DNA of 64,000 nt from Polydactylus sextarius (taxonomy: Eukaryota > Chordata > Actinopteri > Polynemidae): positions 26,093,047 through 26,157,046 of the forward strand of contig CM028908.1 of assembly GCA_016801845.1 (NCBI GenBank). The letters are read 5' to 3'. A program made the translations under genes and the position numbers. A model generated the notes under the pieces. That model was not told the origin of the DNA and did no database searches. It worked only from the letters and a program-made list of their open reading frames with translations. This document shows, piece after piece, positions 49,071-61,985 of this stretch (positions are counted from its first letter, which is position 1; each line of letters opens with the position of its first letter).

Positions 49071-52000
49071 AATGTGGTTTTCATTTAACACTCTATTTTT
49101 CCACCAATTAGTGTCAGTGTAAACGTGTCAGCTAATGGACCTAATGACTCAGAATTACTCCTGTGAAGATTTCACAAAGACAGATCTCTGATCAAGGGCA
49201 GAACAATCAACTTTTACAGGTTCAAATTACATTTATTAAAATTTTTTGTCAGTTGGTAGTTTTAAAGGTGACAGAGAACGGTTGAACAGGGTTTTTATCC
49301 TTGTTCTGTGATGTGACATATACACATTAAAATGTTGGTTGGATGTGTAATGACTCTGAAGCTTCATAAAAACCTCTCAGAAAGTTATTTTAAGGTGGAG
49401 GATTTTAAACGTGTGGTTTTGCACCTATTTGACATCTTTTCAGGCTTAACTGACAACCTCATTATGAAATACAACCACTTAACATTGATTGGCTCCTTCA
49501 CAATCACTCGAATGTAACTTTGCTGCTTTCAGATCATGGACAAATCGTCTTTTTACATCTAATCACCTTTGAAGGGGAGGGGATGGAGTCAGAGTGGAGG
49601 GGCAGTGAGATACATTTTTTTACATTTACATGTCACAAACTTTGAAATCGACCCATTTTTTAGAAACCACATTCAACCGTTCTGTCACCTTTAAATGCTG
49701 GTGGGAGTTTATATATTATAATGTATTAAGATCCTTGGTGGTAAGAGTGTTCATTTGCTTCATTATATGACTGAAGCAGGTACATGAGATTCAGGCCATC
49801 ACCTTCTGTCTATCATCATCATCCTCTTCATCCTTTCCTTCAAACTCCTGGGCTGATGTTAAACAGGTGTTTTTCTACTTTAAAAGCTCTAAACTGAGGC
49901 GTCGCACACAAAATGACACCAAGAGTTTTCCATTGCGTCTTTAAATAGATTTACATTTGCATGGCATCTTTGGGAAATATTCCTGTTTACGCAAAAAAAA
50001 AAAAAAGCTGTAGAACATATGCCAGACCAGTTGGTGGCACTGTTGCATGTCCTGTGATACATAAAAAAAAGAAGGCGTTTAGAGCAAACACTATGAAATA
50101 GCATAACTTGTTGTGTTGTGTCACTGATTTATGTGTTTAGCTGTTTTGCCTGTTCACATGGTAACACAGCAGGGGGGTGTTTTCAGAAAAATCCACTCTG
50201 GGGGGTGGTGTTGGAGAAGCCCTGGAGACGGGAGACTGAGATGGCTTATGTTGCTATGTCGGACTGACACCAGTTCTCCCGTTCTCCTGAGAAGTTGGGT
50301 ATTTATCTGGTCTAAGGATCAGTGTCAGCTGTTCTCTAACTGAAAACTAATGACAGGACGAAGATGGATAATACCTAGTAATCTTGACTGAAGCACATTC
50401 CTGTGCCTAGCTTTCTTCCCGTTCTTAGTTGCATCTGTTATCATGTGGTAGATTTATGACTAAAGATGGGGACCAGATATCAAGACTGGAGCCACAGGGA
50501 GCAGAGGTTAAGGGAGACTCATTAGTGCTGTGGTCAGTCAAATGTATGGATATTGGAATCAACATTAGCTTGAACAGCTGTGGGGACTGTACAGCTGCGA
50601 CCAAAAACACGAAAGACCTAAACGACAAAGAACTTTGCACCTACTTTTGTGTTTTTGTTGTCTCTGTGTAAACGGACCATGAGTGGAAGGTCCTGGGAGT
50701 TTTTATTTGGCAGCTGAGATAAGAGCTGGTCTGATTCACACAAAAACATCTTTAAAAAGTTTTGTGTTTACAAGGCAGCGTCTTCAGAAACTGCCTGACG
50801 CAAAAGTCGGGTGAAAATGTTGTAGTACATTTGGTGGCACTGTCGCGCTTCCACAATCATTAATAAAAACAAAGAAGAAGGTGTTTATAGCAAATATACT
50901 CAAATACTCTTCCGGATTCACCTACTTTTGCGTCCTCATCGTCTTTGTGTAAATGGAGTGAAAAGGACCTGGAAGTATCTAATTGGCAGCTGAGATAAGA
51001 CCAGGCCCAATTCTCTAAAAGCTGATGAAGGAGTTTTAACATGTCCTTGTCTTATTTCCATCAGCAAAGGACACAATGAACCTTTTTTTCACAAAAGTCT
51101 GCAGCAACACATCCTTTGTTTGTTCTGTGAAACAAATGATTATGACCAACAAAGGGACACAACGCAGATCACGCAACGGTAGGGTTGCCAACTCTCACGT
51201 AATGAGTGTGAGACACATGCTTTTGACTGCCTTTACACGCCACACCTCTAATTTCTCATGGTGGAAAAAAAAAATCTGTTTATCTATAATCTGTTCAAGA
51301 CGTTGAGCCGCCTTGTTCTCGACTGAACTGGCACAAAGAGAACAGTTCAACAGATTAACAGAAAAGTTAAAGCCAAATCAGTTTCATCTTCTGTGTCAGA
51401 CATTGTGGGTTAAAACAACAACATTAAATCTTAATCAAATTATCAAATGTTCGACTGATTCGTTTTCTGACCATCCAATCACTGAACTTGAAAATGGTGA
51501 CATCAGCACAACCTCCTACCTCTACCTCTCCACCGGACGTGTTCATGTATGAAGCCTCTCCAGACTTTGCTCTATTTTATTTGCCCAGTTGGTAGTTTTT
51601 ATTCTACTTTGCTTACTGTCCCAATGTCTCCGTCATTGGCTTAGACTGCACAATCCCCCCTTCCAGGCAGCCTCCCTAAACTGGATCACCATCGAGCCCA
51701 GAGTCCAGCTTCCACACCGACCTCTCCAAAGCCTCAAATCCATGTCATTCCCTCTCATCAGTTTGTACGTTAAAGTATTAGCTTTATTGATTCTGTCTCC
51801 AGTCCAGTGTGAGTCGCTGCTCCACCAGCATTGATGCTGTGGATGAACCGACTGCAGCCTCTGAAGTTGATTAAGTCGGTCAAGTCAAAGACTAAATACA
51901 TAATTGAAACAATGTGAGTCACGAAGGAAGTGTTGGGTTGTATTGAGACGTTGTGGTTGTCAACACATTTGTAACAAAAGAAAGAAAGAAAGAAATTCCT

Positions 52001-53470
52001 CATGGTCCAGTGACACTTGACTTTCACCAGTAAAAAGGGGCTGAACAACTGATCAAAAAAGGACATTTGTGGAAGTAAAACTGAAGTGAAACCCAATTAT
52101 ATAATAACATCTGCAACAGCAAAGTAAATCTTTGATGAGATTTTACATCTAGTTTAACTTAGTAAACAATCTGCAAATTAACAACCAACAACAGCCAGTC
52201 CTAGTAAATGCTAGAATTGCTAAATGGGTTCTGGAAGTATTTTAGCCACCAGAGTTTTTTTAATGATATTATCAGTGCAGCTTTTATTGCTGGTGCTGGA
52301 CTAGTTGTTGAACTGACCATTGTCTTTGTTGTAATTGACCTTTCGCAAAACCCTGCCCTTGAACGGTTCTCGTCCAATCCTAGCTTAGCAACCATAACCA
52401 CGACTTTAAAACTTTGCAATGTCGGCAACATGGTGAATCGATGCGCTTACAAGCGGCTGCAAGTCTGACACCAGGTACCCTATAGGTTCAGAAGGGGTCA
52501 TTTTTTTTCACTTTACCAAAGCCCAAAACCCAAGCGGAAAGATGCTGACAATGGGTAGATAGATGGAAGTGTGTGAGACGTCACTCACAGCTCAACGTCT
52601 CGAAGATTAACAAACATACATATCAGTGCTCTAAGGTAAGTAAAGCTAACGAGCTAACATCAAGTAGCTCAAATAGCTAAGCAGATACAATCTGTAAAAC
52701 TGGAGTTAACTTTGGGGAAACCTTTGCCTCGATTGTTGTTGTGTCCCTGTCATTCCTGATTTTTAGATTTTGAACGTATCCCTACATTGTATATTGCAGC
52801 TCTTTTTGTTTTGCCCTGGAGAATATTTCTGCTGTGTTACTCCAAAACGAATCAGTGGCAGTTTGATTCCATGTTGACTGACATGTAAACGAATGGAAAT
52901 AAAGTAGCAGAGATGAAATTGTTTATATTATATTATTATAATATGAATAAATAATATTGTTATATTATCATGAAAGTTGTTTCTTGTGTTTTTGGTACAA
53001 CTCAGCTGCAGCATATGTTTTCATTTGCCGAAAATAGTAATGTAATAATAGAAAATCTTTAAGGTTAAGATTAAGGTTACTTTATTGGTCTCCATAGGGA
53101 GAAATTTGTTTTTGGAGTTAAGGGAAGGTTGCTGCAGTATAATACAAAACCAACAATAAAAGCATTTAAAAGACACATGTGCAAAACATTTTTGCTCCAG
53201 ATGAGCTGTGCAAATTAGCACCCTCCATACATCCATACATATCTAACGTCCCACAAATACTTTCTCAGAAGCAAGAAAACAAAGACAGAAACAGTTCTCA
53301 GGAGAATTTTGTCGGTGAACTAATGCTCTTAAACTCTGAGCACTGAGGTTCATATTTCCTGTAACATCGAGCCCCCGAGGCTTGAAGTGTCTTGAGATAC
53401 CTCCTATAGGAAACAAGCCAAAATGGCAACAAAACACAATAGTAGAGGACTTAAGAGGCATGACAGATAA
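49070..53470. other. Intergenic; no gene seen
   Basis: No supported gene. A possible repeat head (GGGTTGCCAACTCTCACG) is at 51183. At 53065-53115 a retroelement-tail-like segment (TTACTTTATTGGTCTCCATA) is present. The overlapping plus and minus frames at 52201-52468 match nothing I know. Confidence 0.45.
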
Positions 53471-53473
53471 TCA

Positions 53474-53830
53474 CATTTCATCCATTCAGCCACTTATCTG
53501 GGATCAGGTCACAGTGGCAGCAGATCAACAAGGTAGTCCTGCAATGCTTTTTAGCTTCTCTTTGGGGGATCCTGAGGCATTTCCAGCCTAATTGGGAGAT
53601 ATATTGTCTTCAGTGTGTTGTGAAACTACACAGAGGCCTCCCACCACTTGGATATTGGATAATAAAAAACTCCAGTTGGAACAACCAGGAGGCATCTTGA
53701 TCAGATCCCACAAGCACCTTAACTGGTTCCTTTCACAAACACAAAGGAGATGTCCAACCTCCTCATCTGTTTCCACAGCTCAGTCCAGAAATCCTGCCAC
53801 CACTTTTATGAGAGATATGAGACTTTGGTA
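53474..53830 (-). mobile_element. Degenerate LINE-type teleost repeat
   Basis: Follows, with many changes, a teleost repeat I recognise: CATCCATTCAGCCACTTATC, GGGGGATCCTGAGGCATTTC, CAGCCTAATTGGGAGATATA and ACCAGGAGGCATCTTGATCA in order. The frames across it are interrupted. The minus orientation of the coding sense is an inference. Confidence 0.55.
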
Positions 53831-54069
53831 ATACTTTGTTCACAATCTGTAAAACCACATTTACATTAAATAGGGACTCCAGTACATTTGAACCTATAAT
53901 CTACGGTTAGTCTTTGAGTTAACGTCAGTTGTTAATAAATGAATCAAACAGTGTCTACGTTAGTGTAGATGTGGTGGTAGTGGTGAGTCTGACCAGGCAG
54001 CTGATAAACTAAGTGATCAGGGCAGATTTCTAACATCAAAGTAAACAGTGTTGTTGTATCACTAAAGAG

Positions 54070-54996
54070 GCTGAAGATTTATTTATTTAATAGTTTATTT
54101 GTCAGGGACATAGTCAATGCCATGATTATATGTGTACATGTGGTTCATGAAAAGTTTCTAGCCAAGTGGCTAATTTGCAACCCTAGTCCCTGGTCAGGCT
54201 ACATACATCATATAAACATGTAACATAAAAACATACAAAGCCGGCATGTCACACAACAACATAAACCCCAGACATCCAGCTGCTCACACATGTCCACCAG
54301 TACCCACCCTGACAGCGAAGGGTCGCTACATGTTCTCATACCCGGAGCCCTGATGGCCATGCACGAACAGCCAGGCCCCTAGCACAGACAATACATTGTA
54401 CAAAAAACAAACAAGGTGTGTATGTGTGTATATAGCCTGTCTCACTGATTACATTTTTGGTTTTCTTTCAGCCAGTGTTTCACCTTTCTGTTGAATGTTT
54501 TGAGTTCAGAATTGGGTCCCTATCACTGAAAAACACAACTGGCCAAAAGTGGTCTTGCGCCCTTCTGCTACACAGTTGCCACAGTTGTCCACAAAAGGAC
54601 AGTGCAGCAGGAGCTAAATTATTTGTGCATTTAAAAAAAAAGTTTGAGAAAAGAGAACTTAATAAAACTGTCAAAACTTAAAAGCTTGTATTTTGATGCT
54701 ATCAAACAGTGGTACCACGTTGTTGGTTTATGATCCATTGTCTTCAGTGCCTGTTTGTATAATGACAGAATAGGTTTGGCTGTTGTCAGAGAGGCTTGGC
54801 CCCAAACAGTAACACGGTAGGATAAGTGAGAAAGTATCATGGCATGAAAATACAGTAAAGCTGCCGTATTAACAGGTATGTGAAGCCTTATCATTCTAAA
54901 ACAGGTCAGGTTTGTTTGGACAGTCTTACAAAGTGTCTTAATGTGTTTATTAAACTTGAGTTGTGAGTCCAGAATGATACCTAGAAATTTAATGGA
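54070..54996 (-). pseudogene. Truncated LINE reverse transcriptase, 3' end
   Basis: Read on the minus strand from 54990, the translation carries the C-terminal part of a non-LTR reverse transcriptase. It shows FLGIILDSQLKFNKHI (as in the FLGV.LD.KL...HI motif), then YFHAMILSHLSYRVTVWGQA, SLYKQALKTMDHKP and LLSFDSFIKF. A frameshift in the A-rich stretch near 54640 moves the frame, and KCTNNLAPA follows. The 3' non-coding end (54070-54420) carries the TTTATTTGTCAGGGACAT motif known from such elements. The 5' part, including the polymerase active site and the endonuclease, is missing. It is a dead, 5'-truncated copy. Confidence 0.8.
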
Positions 54997-57009
54997 CCAT
55001 CAACAACAGCCAGGAGCCTCACCAACATGACACTGTCTGTTTAACTCAGTAGTGGTGAAGAAACGGTAGAAAACAAGAGTTTAATCAGACTGTTACACAC
55101 CTCTGATGGTTTCTGACACATTTGTCAAAGTCCTAAAGAGTTGATTGTCGAACTTGTGATGTTATTTCCTCAAAAAACGCAAACATGGTCAAACATTTGA
55201 ATCATTACAACATTACAAATGAGTGTAACAACATCTGATCTCTGTCTGTTATAGTTTAGACCTATAATATTGCAGCTGGCTCATATATTCATTACTTACC
55301 ATCCATCCCCTCAACAATCAACTGTTTTGGACTTTGATGAACGCCAGACCAGGTTGATTTGTTTCAATTTTTAACTAACTAACATGATTCAAAGACTTAT
55401 AAGTGGTATATCGGTTTAAATATAGAAATTAAGGTAAATGACCACAGTTGTCCTCTTGCAGTTATGTTGAATGTCTTCGTATATTTATGCGATACTGTAC
55501 GTATTGATATAATTATTATCCTCAGTCAAACAATCTTCTCGCCTAAAGATGCTCCACATTAGTGAAGACAACTCCATAAAGAAAAGTTACGATGTCAGCC
55601 ATGACCAATAAAGCAAAACGGTATGTTTTATGGGGAGAACTGGAATGTCTGACCAACCAGACAGCTGGGACCATCTGTTGTTTAATTTCACTTCACTATT
55701 GTGCTGCAACTCTTCAGAATTAAGTCATAAACAGTAATTTAAATGTCAACTCAGCTGCTAAGCTATTGGGAAATAGTGCTTGGCTGCCTCAGCCCCCCTG
55801 CCCCTCCAGCTTGATTTTTCCAACTTCCTGTTTTTTTTTTTTTGGTTCAACATCCACTGCTGCCAGTTCGCTTATCAGATGGAGAAAGAATATGAGGGAG
55901 ATGGTTTCGATTCATCATGACAGCAACTGAGTTTGCTGGTATCAAGTCAAGTAGTCGGCTCATTTAGTTAAAAATAAAACATGAATCGTGTTTTTGAACC
56001 ATTTTTTCTTTAAGAGAATGTTTGTTTTCTGTTTTTTCCCCCCCAACTGTCGTGTTAATGAAGTCTTAGAAGAACACACATGTGAATAGTTCATGACGAT
56101 CTACATCAGGCTTGATATATTGTTTTTTTTTTTTTTTTTTTAAAGTTAAAGTTCCCATATGGCTCATCTCAACTTGATCTGTATGATCTCTCCGGGAAAA
56201 ATGAACCCATGCAGAGAAGAGCACAATAAAGATCTGCAGTTGTAGAAATGTGGTCTGATTCAACACAAATCTTACACACTTGGTTTAAAGCAAATCACAA
56301 AGGGCCATAAATCACAGAAGGTGATAATTGCAACATTAATAAAAGTCAGAATGATGTCAGATGTCTGGAAGGATCCAAAGTAAAACTGTACGTTGACAAA
56401 ATGTCTAGTTCAAAAGGTTTAAGACTTTATGATCTTTCATACATTCAGACCCGCGGCTCACCAGTCTTTTTGTGACGCTTAAAACCAAAATATACATGTT
56501 TAGTATCACTCACCTGCTGCAGGCGTGAAAAATGGCTGTAAAAGTTTATAGTCTCCTCTTCTCCTCTTGCTTGTATGTGTCCAGAAACCAAACGAATGTT
56601 TGCCAAAATATAGATGAGTACATTGTTCCTTTTTGTTCTCGCTCATGAATGTCACACATCAGGAAACTTGAGAATCTATTAAAAACATGTACTGACACAG
56701 CCACAGCCGGCACCGCCTCCAACACAGTTTGACAGAACTTTCTTTTTCTGTGTTTGTTGTTGCTGCGTCAAGCCTAAATAGTGGCCCGTGATTAGAGCAG
56801 CACCTTGTCCAACCGTCCAGTCAAGGAGACACTAATTGTGGCTGGAAACGTTTAAACATCCAGAGGTTCAGTTCCTGAATCAGACTGAAGAACAATTTGC
56901 TTCATGTTCACAAAGACAAAACTGAAACTATTCAGATATTTTTAACAAAAACCATATGGTAGAAATTTTTGCTGTATTATTACTTAAAGAACCCAGGGTG
57001 ATGACGGCT
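54997..57009. other. Intergenic; no gene seen
   Basis: AT-rich with several homopolymer runs (about 55830, 56125). No exon recognised. Confidence 0.5.
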
Positions 57010-57830
57010 GTTCCAGATCAGAAGATTCATCATTTTTCTCTCCCTTCACTGACTCATCGGCCTGTTGTTCAGGAAAATGATGAATCTGCTGATGTGGAAC
57101 AACCTTCATCACCAGTTGTTATGAAAACAGGACGTTGGGTAAGTCTTGTAAAACAATGTTTTGTTTTTTTTTTTTACTTATTTTTTTATTGGGTTTCAGT
57201 CAGTATATACACTTTTCTCTATCCAGCTGTAGGCACAATTATACACATTATATCCAAATTAAGATTACAGCAAATAAGACAAACAAACAAAAGTGACGCA
57301 AAAGCAAATTTCCACTCCCAATTAGATATGTTAAATGTATTAAATCAAATATACACATTCAGACATTCATTTATACACAAACGCGCATACAAATAAGCGT
57401 TCAGGAGGCCAGCAGGACTTACACTAAAACATCGTAAGGCACTGTGTGGGTTATGTAATAAAGGTAGTAGAGGCCTGACATGACAGGACTCCACCGTTTA
57501 GTAAAGATGGGCTTTTGGAGCCTTAATAAAACAGTGTTTTTAATAAACTCTGGGTTCACTTACTAAGTTATCAGTACTTCAGTTTATGTGTAGGGACCCT
57601 ATTCATGCTACTGCTGAAGTGAAGTGATATTTTGAGCTTTATTAGTGGTTAAAAAATGACAATTTAGATATGTTTGGCTGACTGCCCCATTTACTTTTAT
57701 TGTTAACTATTTGGTTGTGAAAACAAAAGACGGTCAAACTCGATATTACTTCAACCAACGTAACATGTCTCTTGAGGGGGTAAATAGACCCTGGGTTCAC
57801 GTTACTCTGGACCATCACTTTAATACAGTT
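57010..57830. mobile_element. Palindromic MITE-like family, copy D, interrupted
   Basis: Left part 57016-57162 carries AAGATTCATCAT, its partner AATGATGAATCTGCTGATG and the GGAACAACCTTCATCACCAG arm. The right part resumes at 57528 and continues to the end GGACCATCACTTTAA (about 57827). This is the most complete right half of the family. The gap is a retro-insertion. Confidence 0.75.
57163..57527 (-). mobile_element. 365 bp poly(A) retro-insertion nested in copy D
   Basis: Flanked by AAAACAATGTTTT (57150-57162) and AAAACAGTGTTTT (57528-57540), a 13 bp target duplication with one difference. On the minus strand it ends in AATAAA (complement at 57185-57190) followed by an A-rich tail, as expected for target-primed reverse transcription. 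I cannot tell whether it is a truncated LINE 3' end or a processed transcript. Confidence 0.8.
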
Positions 57831-58500
57831 GACAGCAGTGGCAGACGCTGGTCTTTCAAATAGCGGAAGCTCATGCTAGGACCAAACTTAAACAACTACT
57901 TAATAACTTTATGGTAACTAGTGCGTTTTATTTACAGTGTAATATGTATAATGTGTAAATGAGCTAAGAAACGCTCTGGACAGACAACAAGTTGTCTCTT
58001 GACTGCGTCGCTTGGGATTGAATTCTTCTTTGCTCTGATGCTGATGTTTGTTTCCAGATCCCTGCCAATCAAAAGTTGTCCAGCCTTTTAGACATTTCCA
58101 CCAATCATCATACCAAAGTCTGGCTTCATGGCCAACCCACTGCTCCATTCACCCCCAGTGAAGCTGAGATTCAAAGGGAAATGACGATTTTCAGCTTTGA
58201 TCCAATTCAAAATCATCTGAAAATCGCGTTGGACAAACAGAGTGAAAAAGACTTAACCATGAAGTTAAACACAGTCTATGATGCTTTTAGTTTGAACATA
58301 ATGACAATCCCAATTTAATGTCAATTCAACAGTGCACATTTGACCATTTATTGTGTGAAATGTTAGAGGAAGTTTGGCTTCACTTGTCTCAGATCAGTTG
58401 CCCCTGGTTTACTGGTAAGACGACCAACAAATCAAAAAACAAAGACCATCAAACATCTGATTAATGCAGGTATTTAGGGCACAGCAGTTGTTTAAAAGAC
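57831..58500. other. Intergenic; no gene seen
   Basis: No exon recognised. Overlapping plus and minus frames at 57918-58318 match no known family. Confidence 0.45.
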
Positions 58501-58509
58501 AAGGATATG

Positions 58510-59590
58510 ATGAGCTCCTACTATGATCTGGTTGTACTGACTCTAAATGGTGGACCCATGAGGTAATTTAGGCTAAAAAGTGAGTCAGAAACGGGCCACA
58601 AAGACTAGTACATCGTGTACAATATGAATCGTGAACTGAATGACCTGATTTGATCCTTTGTTTTAAATGGTCTTTGGTAACACCATACACCACATTTTGT
58701 TGTCTCATTTGTTTGCTTGAAACCAATCTCTGTCCATCTGCAAGTAACTTAGTTATACTGAGAATATCTGGTTTTTATGACGCTGTCTGTTTCCTTCAGT
58801 AACATTCAAAGTTGTTAAATGCTCAGACTTTCCTCTTTAAACCAAGATTAACAAGGATTTAAGACTTTTACTTCAGTATAGTTCTAGTCACTGACTTCAA
58901 CTTCTACCAAAGTTATTTTTATGTATCTGAGTGTTTGTACTTCTACTCTAGTATCTGTACTTCTACTATGCTGTACTACTACTGTACTATGATCTGATTG
59001 TACTGACCATGAATGGTGGACCCATGAGGTAATTTAGCCTAAAAAGTGAGTCAGAAACGAGCCGCAAATACCGAAGTTGACCCACAAACACTAGTCCATC
59101 GTGTACAACATGTGAACTGAACGACCTGATTTTAGACACAAGAACAACCGACTCCCACACACACAGATAATTTACTTGTTGACTGTTAAGTCTCCAGGAA
59201 CAAGGGATTTTGTTCATGTTGTTTACTTACATAACTTCAAACTCCTCTTTTGGTTATATTTGATCCTTTGTTTTAAATGGTCTTTGGTAACACCATACAC
59301 CACCTTTTGTTGCTTCATTTGTTTGCTTGAACCAATCTCTGTCCATCTGCAAGTAACTTAGTTATACTGAGAATATCTGGTTTTTATGACGCTGTCTGTT
59401 TCCTTCAGTAACATTCAAAGTCGCTACAATGCTCGAATTTTCCTCTTAAACCAGGATTAACAAAGATTTAAGACTTTTACTTCAGTATAGTTCTAGTCAC
59501 TGACTAGTCAACTTCTACCAAAGTCATTTTTATGTATCTGAGTGTCTGTACTTCTACTCTAATATCTAGTATCTGTGCTTCTACTCCAGT
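58510..59590. repeat. Tandem segmental duplication, two units
   Basis: Unit 1 (58510-58975) and unit 2 (58983-59590) align from CTATGATCTG to the CTTCTACTCTAGTATCTG end. Unit 2 has an additional ~135 bp (about 59132-59265) that is absent from unit 1. The right end of each unit contains reverse-oriented pieces of the 20 bp minisatellite unit of chmp4b intron 1. Confidence 0.88.
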
Positions 59591-60729
59591 GGGACTTTCA
59601 GGTGAACAACACAGATTTTAATTTAAATTACTGCAAGAAAATGACCTTAGGGGCCACACTCTATGTTTTGTCTAAAACAAAATTAACATTATTCCTTATT
59701 ATAATCATATGGAGCTTTATGTTTTTATTCTAGGGTTGTGCATGATGCCCAGTTTTTCAGAAAGTCATTACCTCTTGTGCAGCCTCAAACTGAAACAGTA
59801 AACATTATCTTGATCCTCTTTAAGTTTGTTAGAGATTGAAGATGTGCAAGGAGTCTCGTCATTTATCTGGTCTGTGATTGAGGGATCACTAAATACACCA
59901 GAGCTTCCTGCTGTTGTATATAAAGTTGAGCTCAGGGTATGTGTAGGTCAGAGGTCAGCTGCATCGTACTTCACTGAGCTACCAAACGATGACACAAAGG
60001 TCATTGTACTTTGCCGCACTTCTCTCAATCCAAGAAGCCTCCGGTGTGGAGGTCGCGGGTCGTGTCAGGATAATACTCCTGTGTGACTCGACCTTTCCGT
60101 TTTGTTTAAACAGACCTGAGAGGATCAGACCCGGGACTCCCAGAAATCAGTGTTTTTTTCTCTCAGCTGGTGAAAGACATCTTGCAGATTTAAGAGGGTG
60201 ACTTCCACAGAATAAATCAGGACAACAGCAGGTTTTTAATGCGCCGTGTCTATTATCAGGCATCTGGGACGACAGCACACTACACTGCCTTTAGTTAAGG
60301 CAGCTCCACAAGTTTACCTTTTAACTAAAAACTAGAGGTCAAGAGGCTTTAAGCAAGATTTTCTATTTTCTTTGAAGATGCTGCACATGTGTTCGTATAC
60401 ACCCACTAATCTTTAACTGAACTTACTTCACAATTTTTTATTGTTTTAGGATAAATAAAAAGTAATTGATTAAATTTGCATTTTGAACCCATTTAACCAA
60501 AATGCTAGAAAACACTATCAGGTAATCAAGCCTTGGTCAAAATGAGTTTGTTTTTTTAACATAACAGTTCAAGTAGCCTGGTTCCATAAACTCAGCTTTT
60601 TTTTTTTCAGTGATTCAATAAAACCATCCAACGACTTTGAGTCAGTGCAATCAGATCTGCAGTCAGTTTGTAAAGGGTTGGAGAGATACCTGGCATACTG
60701 GTGTATTAGCTCACTAGTGATCATGGGAA

Positions 60730-60925
60730 AATCTGTAAAAGTTGATTGTTGAATTCAGAGTTAAACTATGTTGTTTTAAGCAGCTCCTTCTCAATTTCCA
60801 CTTTAAACATTAGTCTATTTTGACACAAACTGATTAGAACTGACTTTTCCTCAAGACAGTGTCAACAGGAAAACAAGTAGTGACTTCATAAACAATTTTT
60901 TATAGAATCTGTCTGTACATCACTA
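60730..60925. repeat. Interspersed repeat related to 38160-38395
   Basis: Direct match to 38270-38395 in its first half and inverted match to 38166-38222 in its second half. No coding capacity. Confidence 0.7.
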
Positions 60926-61557
60926 CACAAGTCAAATGTTATTTTGAGTCTTAAAGTGGTTTTAAACAAAATAGAGATTTGTCTCGACGCAGGTGAGAAG
61001 GATCCAGATGTTGATCTGAAGCACAAACTAAACTTTAAATTCAGTCGAAAACAACTTTGATGAACTCACGCAGGTAATTCAATTTCTTGTTTCAAACAAA
61101 TTGAACCTTCACGTGAAAAACTGCAAGTAAAAGTTAAAGCTCATGTGTTAACCATTGATCATTTCTACAAGCAGTTTAAATGCTAATGACATAATGTTTA
61201 TGAGCAATTTTAAGACGAATATTTCATCCAAGCAACGGGATATTGTTACCAAATAATTTCGGTAAATTCCCTGTTCTAAAATTTCCATGTGGCCCCTGAG
61301 GGACTGGAAACACTAACATCCTAACAGGTCTCTCTGTGGCTGACGCCAATCAATGATCCAATCTTGGTGTAATTAACCTTTAAACCTATCATTTACATGT
61401 TTGGAGAACAGCTCAGCCAAACCAGATCTGAGCTGTGTTTGTTCACTGATCCCCACCACCACCATCCACTGTCTTAGAGGCTGTTCTGGCCAACCTGAGC
61501 AGGAAACTTTGTTGCTATGGGAAAGTCGGCCACTGATGTGGGTCACCTGGGTCGGAT

Positions 61558-61565
61558 TATAAAAG
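61558..61565 (+). promoter_or_regulatory. Possible TATA box
   Basis: A consensus TATAAAAG preceded by GTCGGAT and followed by a pyrimidine-rich TTCTTTCTCTTCTTCAG tract. It could mark a TATA-driven promoter, but no downstream gene is recognisable before the (CA)n/(TA)n tract. Confidence 0.2.
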
Positions 61566-61697
61566 CTGGTCCATGCACTCGCTTGGTTCTTTCTCTTCTT
61601 CAGCTGCAGATATCCACTTCAAACCATCATCGTTTTGCTTCTACACATACACAACAGCGTGACCACACATATGGCACCCATACATACACACATACCT

Positions 61698-61721
61698 ACA
61701 CACACACACACACACACACAC

Positions 61722-61757
<36 letters not shown>
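61698..61757. repeat. (CA)n-(TA)n compound microsatellite
   Basis: About 12 CA units (61698-61722) followed by about 17 TA units (61724-61757). Confidence 0.96.
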
Positions 61758-61759
<2 letters not shown>

Positions 61760-61912
61760 CTATGTGTTACTTCCACACCCCACATTTTAGCTTTAATAGA
61801 TTCCTCAAGGCAGTATGTTTGTGACACCACCCTTAGTTGGATCCACGTTTGAGACATGTGTCCTATAATTATACAGTCTAAAGGGCAAATACATATTTGA
61901 GGCTTTAACTTT

Positions 61913-61985
61913 GGCGGCTGTGTCTCAGGATGTAGGGCAGGTCGTCCACGAAGCAGAGGTTTGGAGCTTCACGGTTCGATAGTTT
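61913..61985 (+). mobile_element. tRNA-like SINE head, degenerate
   Basis: GGCTGTGTCTCAGGATGTAG, then GGCAGGTCGTCCACGAA and a B-box-like GGTTCGATAG. This matches the head of a teleost tRNA-derived SINE I recognise. The body after 61985 is not preserved. Confidence 0.55.

Noticed and set aside
52201..52468. Overlapping 76- and 86-codon frames on both strands
   Set aside because: Hydrophobic plus-strand frame with no family match; the antisense frame is equally long, so coding evidence is ambiguous.
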